A stretch of DNA of 64,000 nucleotides from Bifidobacterium callitrichos DSM 23973 (GCF_000741175.1 NZ_JGYS01000007.1:165101-229100); one strand, 5' to 3'; shown: positions 34,859 to 45,658, counted from the stretch's first letter. The notes: a model not told the origin generated them from the letters alone. Numbers and translations: made by a program.

Positions 34859-37800
34859 CATCCATGATTCCCGCAGGCACCGCGACCGCCGCATCGCAGG
34901 GCGCCAGCCCGAGCAGGCGGCCGTCATCGACGCGCCCGCGAACGACGACGTGCTCGTCGTCGCCGGCGCCGGATCGGGCAAGACCTACACGATGACCCGC
35001 CGCATCATCGCCCTGATCGAACGCGGCGTGCCGCCGGAGCGCATCCTCGGCCTGACGTTCACGCGCAAGGCCGCCGGCGAGCTGCTCACCCGCGTCTGCG
35101 CCGCCGTGGCCGACATGCGCGACGAGGCGACGTTCCTCAAACCGTCGGTGTTCACCTACGACGCGTTCTTCCAGTCCATCGTGCGCCAGTACGGCCTGCT
35201 CGTCGGCTTCGACCAGAACACGCAGCCGCTGAGCGACGCCGGAGCGATCCAGATCGCCGTCGACGTCATCGACCGCCACATGGACCTGCTGCGCGGACAC
35301 GATCTCGGCGCGTTCAACACGCTCGCCAAGCGGGTGCTCGCCCTGTCCGGAGCGATCGGCAGCGCGATGATCGGCGGCGAGGTCACCGACATGACCGAGG
35401 CCATCGCCCGGGTGCGCGCGTGGGACGACGCGTTCGCGCGGCGGGTGCGCGAGGCGATCGGCAGCGACCCCGTACCCGAGCAGGAGCCGAAACCCAGGAA
35501 GCCGAAGCGCACCAAGCGCGACACCGACGCCACCTGGACGGCCAAGCTCGACGACTACCAGCGCGCCCAGCACGAGGCGTGCGTCTACCACTGCGCGAAT
35601 CTCGTCGGCGTCGCCGAAACGCGCAACATCCTGCTCGACCTCGTCGAGGCGTACGTCGCGGAGAAGCGCCGACGCAACATGGCGGAGTTCGGCGACTTCA
35701 CCATCGCCGCATACCAGCTGGTCACCCGTTTCCCGTCCATCGGCGAACGCTACCGCAGACGGTTCAGCCACGTGCTGCTCGACGAATACCAGGACACCTC
35801 CACCACGCAGGCGTCCCTCATCGCCACCCTGTTCCACGGCCGGGGCACCGCCGTCAATGCGGTCGGCGACCCGTTCCAGTCGATCTACGCGTGGCGTGGC
35901 GCCAGCCCCGGCGCGTTCCGCATGTTCCAGCGGGACTTCGCCATGCCGTCCGGGTCGAGACCGTATGCGCTGAGCGTCACCCGACGCAATCCGCGCATCG
36001 TGCTCGACGCCGCCAACGCGCTCACCCTCCCGTTGCGGCAGGCACCGCGCCGGCCCGGCAGCTCGCTGATGCGCGAGGTCGACGTCACCCCGCTCGGCAC
36101 GCTCGCGGGAGCCGCCGAAGGTACGATCGGCGTGCTCGGATACGACACGCTCGGCCAGGAGATCGACGGCGTCGTGCGATTCTGCCGCATGAGCGTGCGT
36201 CCGATCGCGCAGGCGGTGTCGGCGGGGGACTCCGCCGCGAAGGATCCATGGAATCCCGGCGACCCTCACGGGCGGAGCGTGGCCGTACTGTTCCGCTCCA
36301 AGAAGACCATGCCCCTCTACCAGCAGGCGCTTGAGGCCGCCGGGCTGACCACGCTGGTCGTCGGCTATTCGGCCATGCTCGAACGCCCCGAGATCCGCGA
36401 CATCCTCGCGCTGCTGCACGTGGTCGCCGATCACACCGATGCGGCGTCGCTGATGCGTCTGCTCGCCACCCCGCGATTCGGATTGGATGCGGCGAGGCTG
36501 ACCGCATTGGCGTCGATCGCCGAGAACCTCAACATGGAGACGCGCTACCGTGCGCTCGTCGCCGCCGGGCTCGCCTCCGCCGAGGCGCCGCGCGGCCAGT
36601 GGGCCGCGATCGTGCGCGACCATCGCAACGAGGTCGCCAACGCCGTGTTCCTGCCGGACGTGATGCTGCGCGGCGATCTGGACGCGCTCATCGACGACGA
36701 CCGGTTCGACGGCGAGTCCCGACGCGTCATCCTCAACGCGGCCGGTGCGCTCCGGCAGGTGCATGATCTGATCGGCCGTCCGCTTGCGGACGTGGTGCGC
36801 GAGGCGGTGCGCGCGCTCGATCTGGACATCGACACCGTGGTAGCGCAGGCGTTCCGTTCCGACAGCGAAGCGACCGGCAAGGCGACCGACGGCGCGCGCA
36901 TCGATCCCACGCTCGCCAACGTGCCGATGGACGCGGTCATCGATCTGGTGGACACCTACACCACCGAGATCGCGGCCGGGTCGACGCCCACGCTGCGCGG
37001 GTTCATGGCCTGGGTCGACGCGCTGAACAGCGTCGACGACGACACGTCGATGCTGAACGCCGACCGGAGGGCCGACGTGGAGCTCATGACCATCCACCAG
37101 TCCAAGGGACTCGAATGGGATGCGGTCGCCGTCGTCGGACTGGAGAGTGGCGTCTTTCCCAGCGACGAGGGCGACGGCCTGAGGATCGAGACGGACGAGG
37201 AGCACGCGGGCGGCATCGAGGACGGGCGGTGGCATGCGCCCGAATACCGTGAGACCGCCCGCACATGGCTCGACGACCCGACCGCCGTGCCCGTGCCGAT
37301 CCGCGCCGACGCGGGCATCCTGCCCCGATTCCCGCACGACGCGCCGGTCGACGAGGATCCGATCGCGACGATGGACGACTCGGGATTCGACGACGTCGAG
37401 ACCATCGACGACGAGGTGTACGGCACGCTGCGCGGCATCGGCGACGGCATCGACGACGTCGACCCCGACTCCTGGCATCTGACGCAGGCGGAGGAGTACG
37501 GCCGCCGGCTGCACGCCGACGAACGCCGGCTCATGTACGTCGCGCTGACCCGCACGAAGGGGGAGATGCTGCTCACCTACGCGAAGTCCAAGGATCTCGG
37601 CCGCGGCGTGGAGGGCGAGACCAAGGGGGCCAGAGCCTCGAACTTCTGGACCGAGGTGCATGACGCGTTCCACGCGCGCCCCGATGCGGTCTCGCAACCC
37701 GCCAACCTGCCCGACGGCGTCGAACCGACGACCAGCGCGCCGCAGGGGTTCTTCATCGGCGAGCGCGCCGCGGCGTACGAGGACGCGGTCGTCGGCGAGG

Positions 37801-38783
37801 CGCTGCTCGAACCGGTCGAGGAGGTCGACGGCGGCGGGACGCTGCCGTGGCCGGCCTCGCTGAGCGAGACGGTCGAATCGCGGCTCGTCGCCGCCGCGGA
37901 TGCGGTGCGCGCGGTCCGATCGGGCCAGACGGGAGCGTCCGGACCGCTGCTCGCCCGTGCGCGCATGCTGGTCGCCGACGAGGACCTCATGTCCTCGCAG
38001 GCCGAGGATGATCGGCTTGACGAGGAGATCAGGGTCCGGGCGCAGCGCATCCTCGAGGGTTCCCGGCAGTCGGTCACCGGTCTGCAGGCGCGCGCCGGAC
38101 GCATGAGCGAGCGCGAGGAGCGCCGCTACTGGCGCGGAGTCGTCCGCCCGATCCCGACCGTCGCCTCGCCGGCGGCATCGGCCGGCACCCGGTTCCACGC
38201 GTGGGCGGAGCGTTTCGTCGACGCCGCGATCCCCGGCGTGTTCGACGACGCTGCGGCCGGCCTCGGAGGCGAGACGCGCGCCGCGATGCTCGCCGATCTG
38301 GAGGCTCAAGAACGTGACCGCGACCGTGTGAATGCGGATGCGGTGGAACGCGAGCTGATCGCATGGGAGCGTCGCCTCGCCTCCTCGCCGTGGGCTGCGC
38401 GCACCCCGGTGTGGGCCGAGCGTCCGATTGCGGGTCCCCTGCCGCAGTTCGACGGCATCATCGCCAACGGCAAGCTCGACGCGGTGTTCGCGGGCGGGCT
38501 CGACCCGGACGATGCGGCCAAACGGTTCACCATCGTCGACTGGAAGACCGGGCGGCGGCCTCGCACGGCCAGACAGGTCGCCGAGAAGCTCGTCCAGCTG
38601 GACCTGTACCGGCTGCTGCTCGCCGCGGTCGCCGACGTGCCGCTGGACAGTATCGACGCCGCTCTCTACTATGTCAGTGAGCCTGACGAATCGCGCCGAC
38701 TGGTGCGCGCCGAGGTGAAAACAGAACAGGATATCATTGCCGAGTTGAGCTCCGGAGTTCCCGAGCAATCCGACGACGACTAG
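34855..38783 (+). CDS. adnB: AdnB-like UvrD/RecB helicase-nuclease, 5' frameshift
   Basis: About 1310 residues if repaired. Full set of superfamily 1A helicase motifs: VVAGAGSGKTYTMTRR (I), LGLTFTRKAAGELL (Ia), LLDEYQDTSTTQASL (II), VGDPFQSIYAWRG (III), MTIHQSKGLEWDAVAVVG (V), RRLMYVALTRTKGE (VI); C-terminal RecB nuclease with GTRFHAWAERFV, VDWKTG and QLDLYRLLLA. This is the active ATPase subunit of an AdnAB-type complex that resects DNA breaks. ATG 34855 overlaps the adnA stop (ATGA), but its frame (MTSMIPAGTATAASQGA) does not reach the Walker motif; a -1 shift near 34908 (one C missing from a CCC run) restores PEQAAVIDAPANDDV. Without repair, the longest frame would begin at GTG 34950. Confidence 0.85.
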
Positions 38784-38959
38784 ACCCATCCGCCTTACGC
38801 CTCCCCGGGCAACGACACCCTGCGGGACGTGGGGGCGGACAGCGGGTCCCACGGCTGGAACGCGCCGTGAACGCCGCGCCGGGGGAGACCGCGACCCTCG
38901 TGCGTGCACGTGTGGGCGGGCGCACGTGCCGAACGACCAACCAAAGGAGTGCAAGGCAT

Positions 38960-39655
38960 ATGGCTGCGACCAGCGCAACCGCCAACACAACCGCAACCGC
39001 AACCGTCATCTACCGGCCGATCCGCCGAAGCGACATCGACGCCATCGTCGAACAGTTCTACCGCACCTGGGGCGTCGACGAACCCGGGGATCCGGCCATC
39101 GCGCGCATGACCTCGCGTCATTTCACGCTCCACTACCTCGAACCGGCCACACGCGGCGACATCGCCGAAGGCCCCGACGGCACGTTCATGGGCGTCACCC
39201 TGACCCGCGTGGCCGGCCGTCCCACGCTGTTCGACGACACGGCGGACGAACTGAAGCGCATCGACGCCGAACTCGACGCCACGCCCGAAGGCGCCGCGGC
39301 GCTCGCACGCACCAACGCATGGCATGCGCTCGAGATCCGCATGGAGGACGACATCGCCATCAACAGCCGATGCCAGGGCGAACTCGAACTGTTCCTCGTC
39401 GCCCCCGCCGCACGAGGCCACGGCGTCGGCGGCACACTGTGGCGCAGGATGCTCGACCATTTCGCGGCCGAAGGCGTCGAACGCTACTACCTGCACACCG
39501 ACTCCACGTGCGACGTCGGCTTCTACGACCACAAGGGATTGCGGCGCGTCGCCGAACGGTACGCGAAGGACCACGCCGACGAACCCGCCGGCAACGGCGA
39601 GGACGTCTTCATCTACGAAGGCGGGATCGAGCGAGAAGGCGGGGCCGAGGCGTGA
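38960..39655 (+). CDS. GNAT-family N-acetyltransferase
   Basis: 231 residues from ATG 38960 (AAAGGAG 12 nt upstream). The acetyl-CoA loop appears as LFLVAPAARGHGVGGTLWRRML (about 155-176), preceded by a LELFLV strand and followed by YLHTDSTCDVGFYDHKGLRRV, typical of GNAT enzymes. The substrate is unknown; the N-terminal half carries an unusually long insertion between the first strands. Its stop overlaps the GTG start of the next MFS gene (GTGA), so the two are translationally coupled and may act on the same small molecule. Confidence 0.85.
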   Translation: MAATSATANTTATATVIYRPIRRSDIDAIVEQFYRTWGVDEPGDPAIARMTSRHFTLHYLEPATRGDIAEGPDGTFMGVTLTRVAGRPTLFDDTADELKRIDAELDATPEGAAALARTNAWHALEIRMEDDIAINSRCQGELELFLVAPAARGHGVGGTLWRRMLDHFAAEGVERYYLHTDSTCDVGFYDHKGLRRVAERYAKDHADEPAGNGEDVFIYEGGIEREGGAEA

Positions 39656-40965
39656 GCGCGAGTGCAACCACGGTGAACGCATCCCCCTACGCACGCCTGT
39701 TCCGCATCCCCGGCGCGAAGGCGTTCTGCGTCTCCGGGGCCGTGGCGCGACTGCCGATCTCCATGATGAGTCTCGGCATCGTGCTCGCCCTGAACCACCT
39801 GTACGACAACTGGACGGTCGCCGGCACGATGAGCGCCGTCTACGTGTTTGCCCTGTCCTGCGTGACCCCGTTCTACGCGCGCGCCTTCGACCGGTTCGGC
39901 CAGCGCCGCGTCGGCCGCATCGCCCTCGCCGTGCAGGTCGTCTCGATGCTCGCCTTCGCGTTCGCGGCCCTCGTGCGCGTGCCGATCCCGCTGCTGTTCG
40001 CGCTCGCCGTCGTGATGGGACTGACCCAGTTCTCGTTCGGCGCGCTCGTGCGCACCCGTTGGGCGTACGCGCTGCGCGGCGTCGAGGACGGCGAGGCGCT
40101 GCTCAACACCGCGTACGCGATGGAGGCGGCGATCGACGAGGTCGTGTTCATTCTGGGCCCGATCCTCGCCGCATGGCTCGCGACCTCGGTGCATCCGGTC
40201 AGCCAGCTGTTCGTGCCGACGCTCGCCTGCGGCATCGGCGGCGCCGTGTTCTTCTCGCTCAAGTCGACGCAGCCGCCGGCCATGGTCGAGACCGTCGACG
40301 TGCCCGGGGCCGGGGCGGGGGCTGCCGCGGATCGCCCCGCCGCCGGCAAGGCCGATTCCCTGAGCCTCGACCCGCTGCGCCGTCAGGGCGCCAGACCGAG
40401 GAGCGTGCTGCTCTACGGCGGCGTGCTGCCCCTGTTGATCGTGTTCGTGGTGTTCAACATGAGCTTCACCGCGTTCGACGTGTCGATCACCGCGTCGATC
40501 AAATCGATGGGACTGGAGGGCTTCCTCGGCCTGCAGCTGGCCATGTTCGCGCTCGGCTCGTGCATCGGCGCGATCGTCTTCGGCTCGCGCCAGCTGAAGG
40601 GCTCGCACTGGGGGCACATGGTCATGTTCCTGTGCCTGCTCGCCGTCGGCTATGTGGGCTTCCGTCTGGCGATGGACAACCTGCTGCTGCTCGGCGCCGT
40701 CGAGATCCTCACCGGTCTGTTCGTCTCGCCGCTGTTCACCACCGGCAACCTCATCGTCAAGGATCTCGTGCCGGCCGAAAGCCTGACCGAGGGCCTGAGC
40801 TGGGTGACGACCGCCGGCACGGTCGGCACGTCGATCGGCTCGTCCGTGGCGGGCATCACGCTCGACGCGGCGGGCCCGCACGTCGGCATGCTCCTGCCCG
40901 CCACGTTCACCGCCTGCGCCGTGCCGCTCGCCCTCCTCGGCTGGGTTCTGGCCAAACGGCGCTAG
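39652..40965 (+). CDS. MFS transporter coupled to an acetyltransferase
   Basis: 437 residues, twelve predicted membrane segments, with a Pro/Ala/Gly-rich cytosolic loop in the middle. Motif A is present as ARAFDRFGQRRVGR between helices 2 and 3. The start GTG 39652 overlaps the stop of the acetyltransferase gene. Proteins of this type are generally drug or sugar effluxers; pairing with a GNAT enzyme suggests modify-and-export of one compound, which is inference. Convergent with the next gene, only 4 bp between stops. Confidence 0.82.
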   Translation: MSASATTVNASPYARLFRIPGAKAFCVSGAVARLPISMMSLGIVLALNHLYDNWTVAGTMSAVYVFALSCVTPFYARAFDRFGQRRVGRIALAVQVVSMLAFAFAALVRVPIPLLFALAVVMGLTQFSFGALVRTRWAYALRGVEDGEALLNTAYAMEAAIDEVVFILGPILAAWLATSVHPVSQLFVPTLACGIGGAVFFSLKSTQPPAMVETVDVPGAGAGAAADRPAAGKADSLSLDPLRRQGARPRSVLLYGGVLPLLIVFVVFNMSFTAFDVSITASIKSMGLEGFLGLQLAMFALGSCIGAIVFGSRQLKGSHWGHMVMFLCLLAVGYVGFRLAMDNLLLLGAVEILTGLFVSPLFTTGNLIVKDLVPAESLTEGLSWVTTAGTVGTSIGSSVAGITLDAAGPHVGMLLPATFTACAVPLALLGWVLAKRR

Positions 40966-40969
40966 GGGC

Positions 40970-42040
40970 CTATCGGCGCTCGAACGGATACGCCAGCCCC
41001 CATGCCCCGCGGATGCGATCCATCAGCTCCATGATGCGCATCGTATCCGCGTGGGGCATCTCGGCGCATTCGCCCAGGCCGTCGAGGATCGCGTTCGCCG
41101 CGGCGGCGACCTCGTACTCGTAGCCGGTCAGCTGCGCCGGCACGTCGATGTGGCGCTTCACCTCGTGGTCGAGGCCGTACACGTCGATGCCGGTCGGATT
41201 GTTGATGTTGTCGACGATCGCATACCCCTTGTCTCCCTCGATCACGCCGGCGCGGTCCGAGGCGACCGCACGCGAGCTGGTCGCTACGGCCATCATCCCG
41301 TCGTCGTAGACGATCGTCGTCGCGTTCGACTGGTCCACGCCCGACTCGTACGGGACCATCACCGTGTTCAGCGAGGCGATCTCACGCCCGTGATCGGCGC
41401 CGACGGCCATGTCGATGAAGTTCAGCGCGTACACGCCCACGTCAAGCAGCGCGCCGCCGGCCAGCGCCGGATTCGTGATGCGGTCGCGCCCGTGGTTCTC
41501 GTAGCTCAGATCGGCGCGCACCATGCGGATGTCACCCAGCTCGCCCGAGGCGACGAGCTCGTTGATGATCGCGCGGCTCGGCTGATAGCGGGTCCAGATC
41601 GCCTCCGTGGCGAGCAGACCGGTCTCATCGGCCACCTTGAGCAGCTCACGGGCCTGCGCCGCGTTCGCGGTGAACGACTTCTCCACCAGCACGTTCCTGC
41701 CGGCCTTGAGACACAGGATCGCCTGCTCGGCGTGGAAGACGTGCGGCGTCGCGATGTACACCAGATCGACCATCGGATCGGCCGCCAGCTCCTCGTACGA
41801 TCCGTACGCCCTGTCGAAGCCGTACCTGCCGCGGAACTCCTCGGCGCGCTCGTAGTCGCGGGCCGCCACCGCATACGGGTGGATCCACCCGGCGTAACGC
41901 TCGTCCGCGGCCATTTTCACCAGCGTCGTCGCCATCGTGTTCGCGATCGAACCGGCGCCCAGAATGGCGACGTTCACCTTCTCGCCGTTCGCCTCGACCT
42001 CGGCTCGTCTGCCGTTCAGCCTGCCGTTCAGCCTGCCCAT
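40970..42040 (-). CDS. Gfo/Idh/MocA-family oxidoreductase
   Basis: 356 residues from ATG 42040 (AAGGAGG 5 nt upstream). NAD(P)-binding Rossmann motif VAILGAGSIANTMA near residue 22, the EKS triad of the family (VLVEKSFTANAAQ) and GGALLDVGVYALNFIDMA in the C-terminal substrate domain. Family members oxidise or reduce sugars and inositols; the substrate is not evident. The first ~16 residues contain a repeated GRLNGRLNG. Its upstream region carries a duplicated 18-bp sequence. Confidence 0.9.
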   Translation of the reverse strand: MGRLNGRLNGRRAEVEANGEKVNVAILGAGSIANTMATTLVKMAADERYAGWIHPYAVAARDYERAEEFRGRYGFDRAYGSYEELAADPMVDLVYIATPHVFHAEQAILCLKAGRNVLVEKSFTANAAQARELLKVADETGLLATEAIWTRYQPSRAIINELVASGELGDIRMVRADLSYENHGRDRITNPALAGGALLDVGVYALNFIDMAVGADHGREIASLNTVMVPYESGVDQSNATTIVYDDGMMAVATSSRAVASDRAGVIEGDKGYAIVDNINNPTGIDVYGLDHEVKRHIDVPAQLTGYEYEVAAAANAILDGLGECAEMPHADTMRIMELMDRIRGAWGLAYPFERR

Positions 42041-42050
42041 CGTTCCTCCT

Positions 42051-42086
42051 TGAATCGTGTCGAATCGTTGAATCGTGTCGAATCGT
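42051..42086. repeat. Perfect 18-bp tandem duplication upstream of the oxidoreductase
   Basis: TGAATCGTGTCGAATCGT occurs at 42051-42068 and again at 42069-42086, 10 nt upstream of the minus-strand start codon. Each unit itself holds GAATCGT twice. Could be an operator pair in the 5' leader, or simple slippage. Confidence 0.7.
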
Positions 42087-42211
42087 GCGTCCACCCGTGC
42101 GGGACGGGCCCGACGGGACAAGCCCAATCCTACCCGTCGTCGCGTCTCGCGGGCGGGACCACCCCGCCGCCCCGCGGCCATCCTGTCGGGCCGTGCCGAT
42201 ACAACGGGCGT

Positions 42212-43417
42212 ATGACCAGTGGTGAAGCAAAGCAGCCCGTGATGTCACGACGCGCCCGCGAGGCGCAGCCCTTCCGCGCCATGGTGTTCGGCGCGAAGGC
42301 CGACGAGATGATCGCCAACGGCGTGAACGTCATCAAACTCTCCCTCGGCGAACCCGACTTCGGCGCGCCCCCGGCGGTGCGCGACGCGATGCGCGAACAG
42401 TACGACGGCCGCGCCCTGCCCTACACCGCCGCCATGGGCCTGCCCGAACTGCGTCAGGCGATCGCCGACTTCTACCACGAGCGCCACGACCTCGACATCG
42501 ACCCCAGACGCATCGTCATCACCTCCGGAGGATCGGCCGCGCTCCTGCTCGCCACCGCACTGACCGTCGACCCGGGCGACGAGGTCATCATCGCCGACCC
42601 GTCCTACCCGTGCAACCGCGAACTCGTCAACAGCTTCGAAGGCAGGGTCGTCGACGTGCCCACCTCGGCCGCCACCCGATTCCACTTGAACCGCGAACTG
42701 GTCGCCGCGCACTGGACCGAACGCACGAAGGCCGTGATGATCACCTCGCCATCCAACCCGACCGGCACCACCATCGACTTCCGCGTGCTCTGCGAAGTCG
42801 CTGCCTTCGCGCGCGAACACGGCGCGTGGCGCATCGTCGACGAGACCTACCTCGATCTGGCCGACCGCGAACCGGACGGCACCGAGGTCAAATCCGTCCT
42901 CGCCTGCGACGACGGCGCAATCGTGTGCAACAGCTTCTCCAAGTTCTTCGGCATGACCGGCTGGAGACTCGGCTGGGCCATCGTCCCCGACGACCCCGCC
43001 GTACTCACCGCGGTCGACGACCTCGCCACCAACTACTACCTGTGTGCGCACACGCCCACCCAGCACGCCGCGCTCGCCTGCTTCACGCCCGACAGCCTCG
43101 CCGAATGCGAGCGTCGCCGGCAGGAGCTGCTCGCACGCCGACGCATCGTCGTCGACGGCCTGAAGCGCATCGGCCTGCCCGTCGAAGTGGAGCCGAACGG
43201 CGCGTTCTACGCCTACTTCAACATCTCCTCGACCGGACTGGACGCATGGACGTTCTGCGAGCGCGCGCTCGATGAGGCGCACGTCGCGCTGACCCCGGGC
43301 CGAGACTTCGGCGCCGCCACCGCGGACACGCACGTGCGCCTGAGCTACGCCGCATCGCGCGAGGCGCTCGCCGAGGGCCTCGACCGCCTCGGCCGCTGGC
43401 TGCCCACCCTGCGATAA
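42212..43417 (+). CDS. PLP-dependent aminotransferase, class I/II
   Basis: 401 residues. Fold type I aminotransferase: LSLGEPDFGAPPAVRDAM (near 40), TSPSNPTGTTID (Asn/Pro binding PLP), IVDETYLDL and the PLP lysine in NSFSKFFGMTGWRLGW (about 245). Resembles aspartate/aromatic aminotransferases; exact amino-acid specificity is unclear. ATG 42212 is chosen: a TACAAC box ends 6 nt upstream and there is no Shine-Dalgarno sequence, consistent with a leaderless mRNA. Divergent from the Gfo/Idh gene. Confidence 0.9.
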   Translation: MTSGEAKQPVMSRRAREAQPFRAMVFGAKADEMIANGVNVIKLSLGEPDFGAPPAVRDAMREQYDGRALPYTAAMGLPELRQAIADFYHERHDLDIDPRRIVITSGGSAALLLATALTVDPGDEVIIADPSYPCNRELVNSFEGRVVDVPTSAATRFHLNRELVAAHWTERTKAVMITSPSNPTGTTIDFRVLCEVAAFAREHGAWRIVDETYLDLADREPDGTEVKSVLACDDGAIVCNSFSKFFGMTGWRLGWAIVPDDPAVLTAVDDLATNYYLCAHTPTQHAALACFTPDSLAECERRRQELLARRRIVVDGLKRIGLPVEVEPNGAFYAYFNISSTGLDAWTFCERALDEAHVALTPGRDFGAATADTHVRLSYAASREALAEGLDRLGRWLPTLR

Positions 43418-43476
43418 GATTTGATACCTGATCAGAGAAAAAGATCAGAAGAAAAAGAAGAAGGAATCCAACCCAC

Positions 43477-44445
43477 ATGGTCAATCTGCGCGCGCACACC
43501 ACGCGACTCGGCGTGCTCGACATCGGTTCGAACACCATCCACATGCTCATCGTCGACGCGGCTCCCGGCGCCCGCCCCGAGCCGGAGGCCAGCACGAAGC
43601 GCACCGTGCGCCTGATGCAGTACCTCAAGGAGGACGGCTCCATCAAGAAGGCCGGCATCGACGCGATCCTCGAGGCCGTCGACGAGAGCATGAAGCTCGC
43701 CGAGGAGTATGACATCACGCAGCTGCTCGCGATGGCCACCAGCGCCCTGCGCGAGGCGCCGAACGGCAACAAGGTGCTGCGCAAGATCGAGGAGCGCATC
43801 GGTCAGGGCGTCACGGTCCTGTCCGGCACCGACGAGGCGAGGCTCACGTTCCTCGCCGCCCGCCGCTGGTACGGCTGGGACGCCGGCCGTCTGCTCATGC
43901 TCGACATCGGCGGCGGCTCGCTCGAGGTCGCGATGGGCTCCGACGAGGAGCCGACCGTCGCGCTGTCCGTGCCGGCCGGCGCGGGCCGTGTGACCACCAA
44001 GTACCTGCCCGAGGGCACCGCCACGCCCGAACAGCTCGAGGACGTGCGCCGGCATGTGCGCAAGATCCTCGAGCCGATGGTCGAGGCGTTCCCCAAGTCG
44101 AAGCATCCGAACCATGCGGTCGGCACGTCGAAGACGTTCCGTTCGCTCGCCCGGCTCGCCGGAGCCGTGCTGCGACAGCCGGGACGCGAGGACACGCTCA
44201 TCATGACGCGCGAGCAGCTCGAGGACTGGATTCCGCGTCTCGCCGCGATCGCCCCGGAGCAGCGCGTGGCGCTGCCGGGCATCACCCCGGAGCGTACGAT
44301 GCAGATCGTCGGCGGCGGCGTCGTGGCCGACGAGATCATGAAGGCGCTGAACATCCAGGAGATCGAGATCTGCCCGTGGGCGCTGCGCGAGGGCGCGATC
44401 CTGCGCTGGCTCGACCAGTTCGGCCGCACCCGCCTCGGCTTCTAG
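43477..44445 (+). CDS. Ppx/GppA-family exopolyphosphatase
   Basis: 322 residues, ASKHA fold: GVLDIGSNTIHMLIV at the N-terminus (phosphate 1), ATSALREAPNG, LLMLDIGGGSLEVAMG (phosphate 2) and IVGGGVVADEIM near the C-terminus. Hydrolyses polyphosphate or pppGpp; short, single-module version as in actinobacterial Ppx1-type enzymes. AAGAAGAAGG precedes ATG 43477. An aldo/keto reductase follows after 11 bp, so the two are probably cotranscribed. Confidence 0.92.
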   Translation: MVNLRAHTTRLGVLDIGSNTIHMLIVDAAPGARPEPEASTKRTVRLMQYLKEDGSIKKAGIDAILEAVDESMKLAEEYDITQLLAMATSALREAPNGNKVLRKIEERIGQGVTVLSGTDEARLTFLAARRWYGWDAGRLLMLDIGGGSLEVAMGSDEEPTVALSVPAGAGRVTTKYLPEGTATPEQLEDVRRHVRKILEPMVEAFPKSKHPNHAVGTSKTFRSLARLAGAVLRQPGREDTLIMTREQLEDWIPRLAAIAPEQRVALPGITPERTMQIVGGGVVADEIMKALNIQEIEICPWALREGAILRWLDQFGRTRLGF

Positions 44446-44456
44446 GATGCGTGAGT

Positions 44457-45326
44457 ATGAGCATGGCATTCAAGCAGACGGTCACCCTGCATGACGGCAC
44501 ACTGATGCCGCGTCTCGGCATGGGCACATGGCATCTGGCCGAGGGGCGGCGTCCCGAACGGCAGGAGATCGCCGCCGCGCTTCGGGCCGGACTCGACGCG
44601 GGTATCACCCTGATCGACACGGCGGAGATGTACGCCGATGGGGGAGCGGAGCGTCTCGCCGGCCGTGCGATCGCCGGATACGACCGTTTCAGGCTGTTCC
44701 TCGTCTCCAAGGTCTACCCGCACAACGCGGGGCGCGGCCGGCTGCGGCGTAGTCTGGAGGCGTCGCTCGCGCGCCTCGGCACCGACTATCTCGACATGTA
44801 CCTGCTGCACTGGCGTGGTTCGATACCGCTGTCCGAGACCGTGGCGTGCATGCAGGAGGCCAGGGCGGACGGCCTGATCCGCAACTGGGGCGTCTCGAAC
44901 TTCGACGTCGACGACATGCGCGAGCTGTTCGCCGTGCCGGGCGGCGATGCCTGCGCGGTCAATCAGGACCTCTACCATCTCGGATCGCGCGGCGTCGAAT
45001 TCTCGTTGCTTGACTGGATGGACGCGCATGGCGTGCCGCTCATGGCCTACTGTCCGTTGGCGCAGGCGGGTGTGCTGCGCGACGGGCTGCTCTCCTCGCC
45101 GGTCGTACGCCGCATCGCCGACGCGCATGGCGTCGAGGAGATGCAGATCCTGCTCGCGTTCGTGCTGCGCCGTGACGACGTCATCGCGATTCCCTGCTCG
45201 GGTGACGCACGTCACGTGCTCGCGAACCTGCGCGTGCGGGACATCGAACTGACGGCAGACGAGCTCGCGGCGCTGGACGACGCCTTCCCCGCGCCGAGCG
45301 ACAAGGAGCCCCTCGACATGCAGTGA
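44457..45326 (+). CDS. Aldo/keto reductase
   Basis: 289 residues, NADPH-dependent TIM-barrel reductase. LGMGTWHLAEG, the catalytic tetrad with DTAEMYADGGAE (Asp, Tyr), VSKVYP (Lys) and LLHWRGS (His), plus the NADPH loop ending IPCSGDARHVLANL. The substrate aldehyde or ketone is unknown. ATG 44457 is set by AGGA 9 nt upstream; GTG 44451 is possible. Likely cotranscribed with ppx. The following gap contains hairpin locus B. Confidence 0.9.
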   Translation: MSMAFKQTVTLHDGTLMPRLGMGTWHLAEGRRPERQEIAAALRAGLDAGITLIDTAEMYADGGAERLAGRAIAGYDRFRLFLVSKVYPHNAGRGRLRRSLEASLARLGTDYLDMYLLHWRGSIPLSETVACMQEARADGLIRNWGVSNFDVDDMRELFAVPGGDACAVNQDLYHLGSRGVEFSLLDWMDAHGVPLMAYCPLAQAGVLRDGLLSSPVVRRIADAHGVEEMQILLAFVLRRDDVIAIPCSGDARHVLANLRVRDIELTADELAALDDAFPAPSDKEPLDMQ

Positions 45327-45405
45327 CGGCGTGGCGTCGGAACCGTGCTCGCGGGATGACGGCTCGGCGTCAATCGGTGTCCGGGTGTCCGGGTGGACGG
45401 GGTAA

Positions 45406-45658
45406 CTGCCGCTCAACGAAAAGATCCTTCGAAATTGCGTTGAGTGGCAGTGTTTTCTGCCGCTCAACGACGAATCGTTGATTTTTCGCGTTGAACGGCA
45501 GCGAACATTCGCATTCCACGCCCCCCTGATAATTGACGTGGTGCCAAAACGGCTATTTTCCAACGATTCTGGAAATCGTGATTCGCATGATGGTACTTGG
45601 TGGAAGCCCGCTGCTGCCGCTCAACGAGAAAAGCGGCGGAAATTGCGTTGAGCGGCAG
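45406..45658. repeat. Hairpin array locus B (2 + core + 1)
   Basis: Hairpins with arms CTGCCGCTCAACG/CGTTGAGCGGCAG at 45406-45450, 45457-45501 and 45614-45658, each exactly 45 nt; the first two are 51 nt apart. The centre carries the core word on the opposite strand (AAAACGGCTATTTTCCAACG, 45546-45565). It lies just outside the tRNA-derived repeat of the cassette. Confidence 0.87.
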
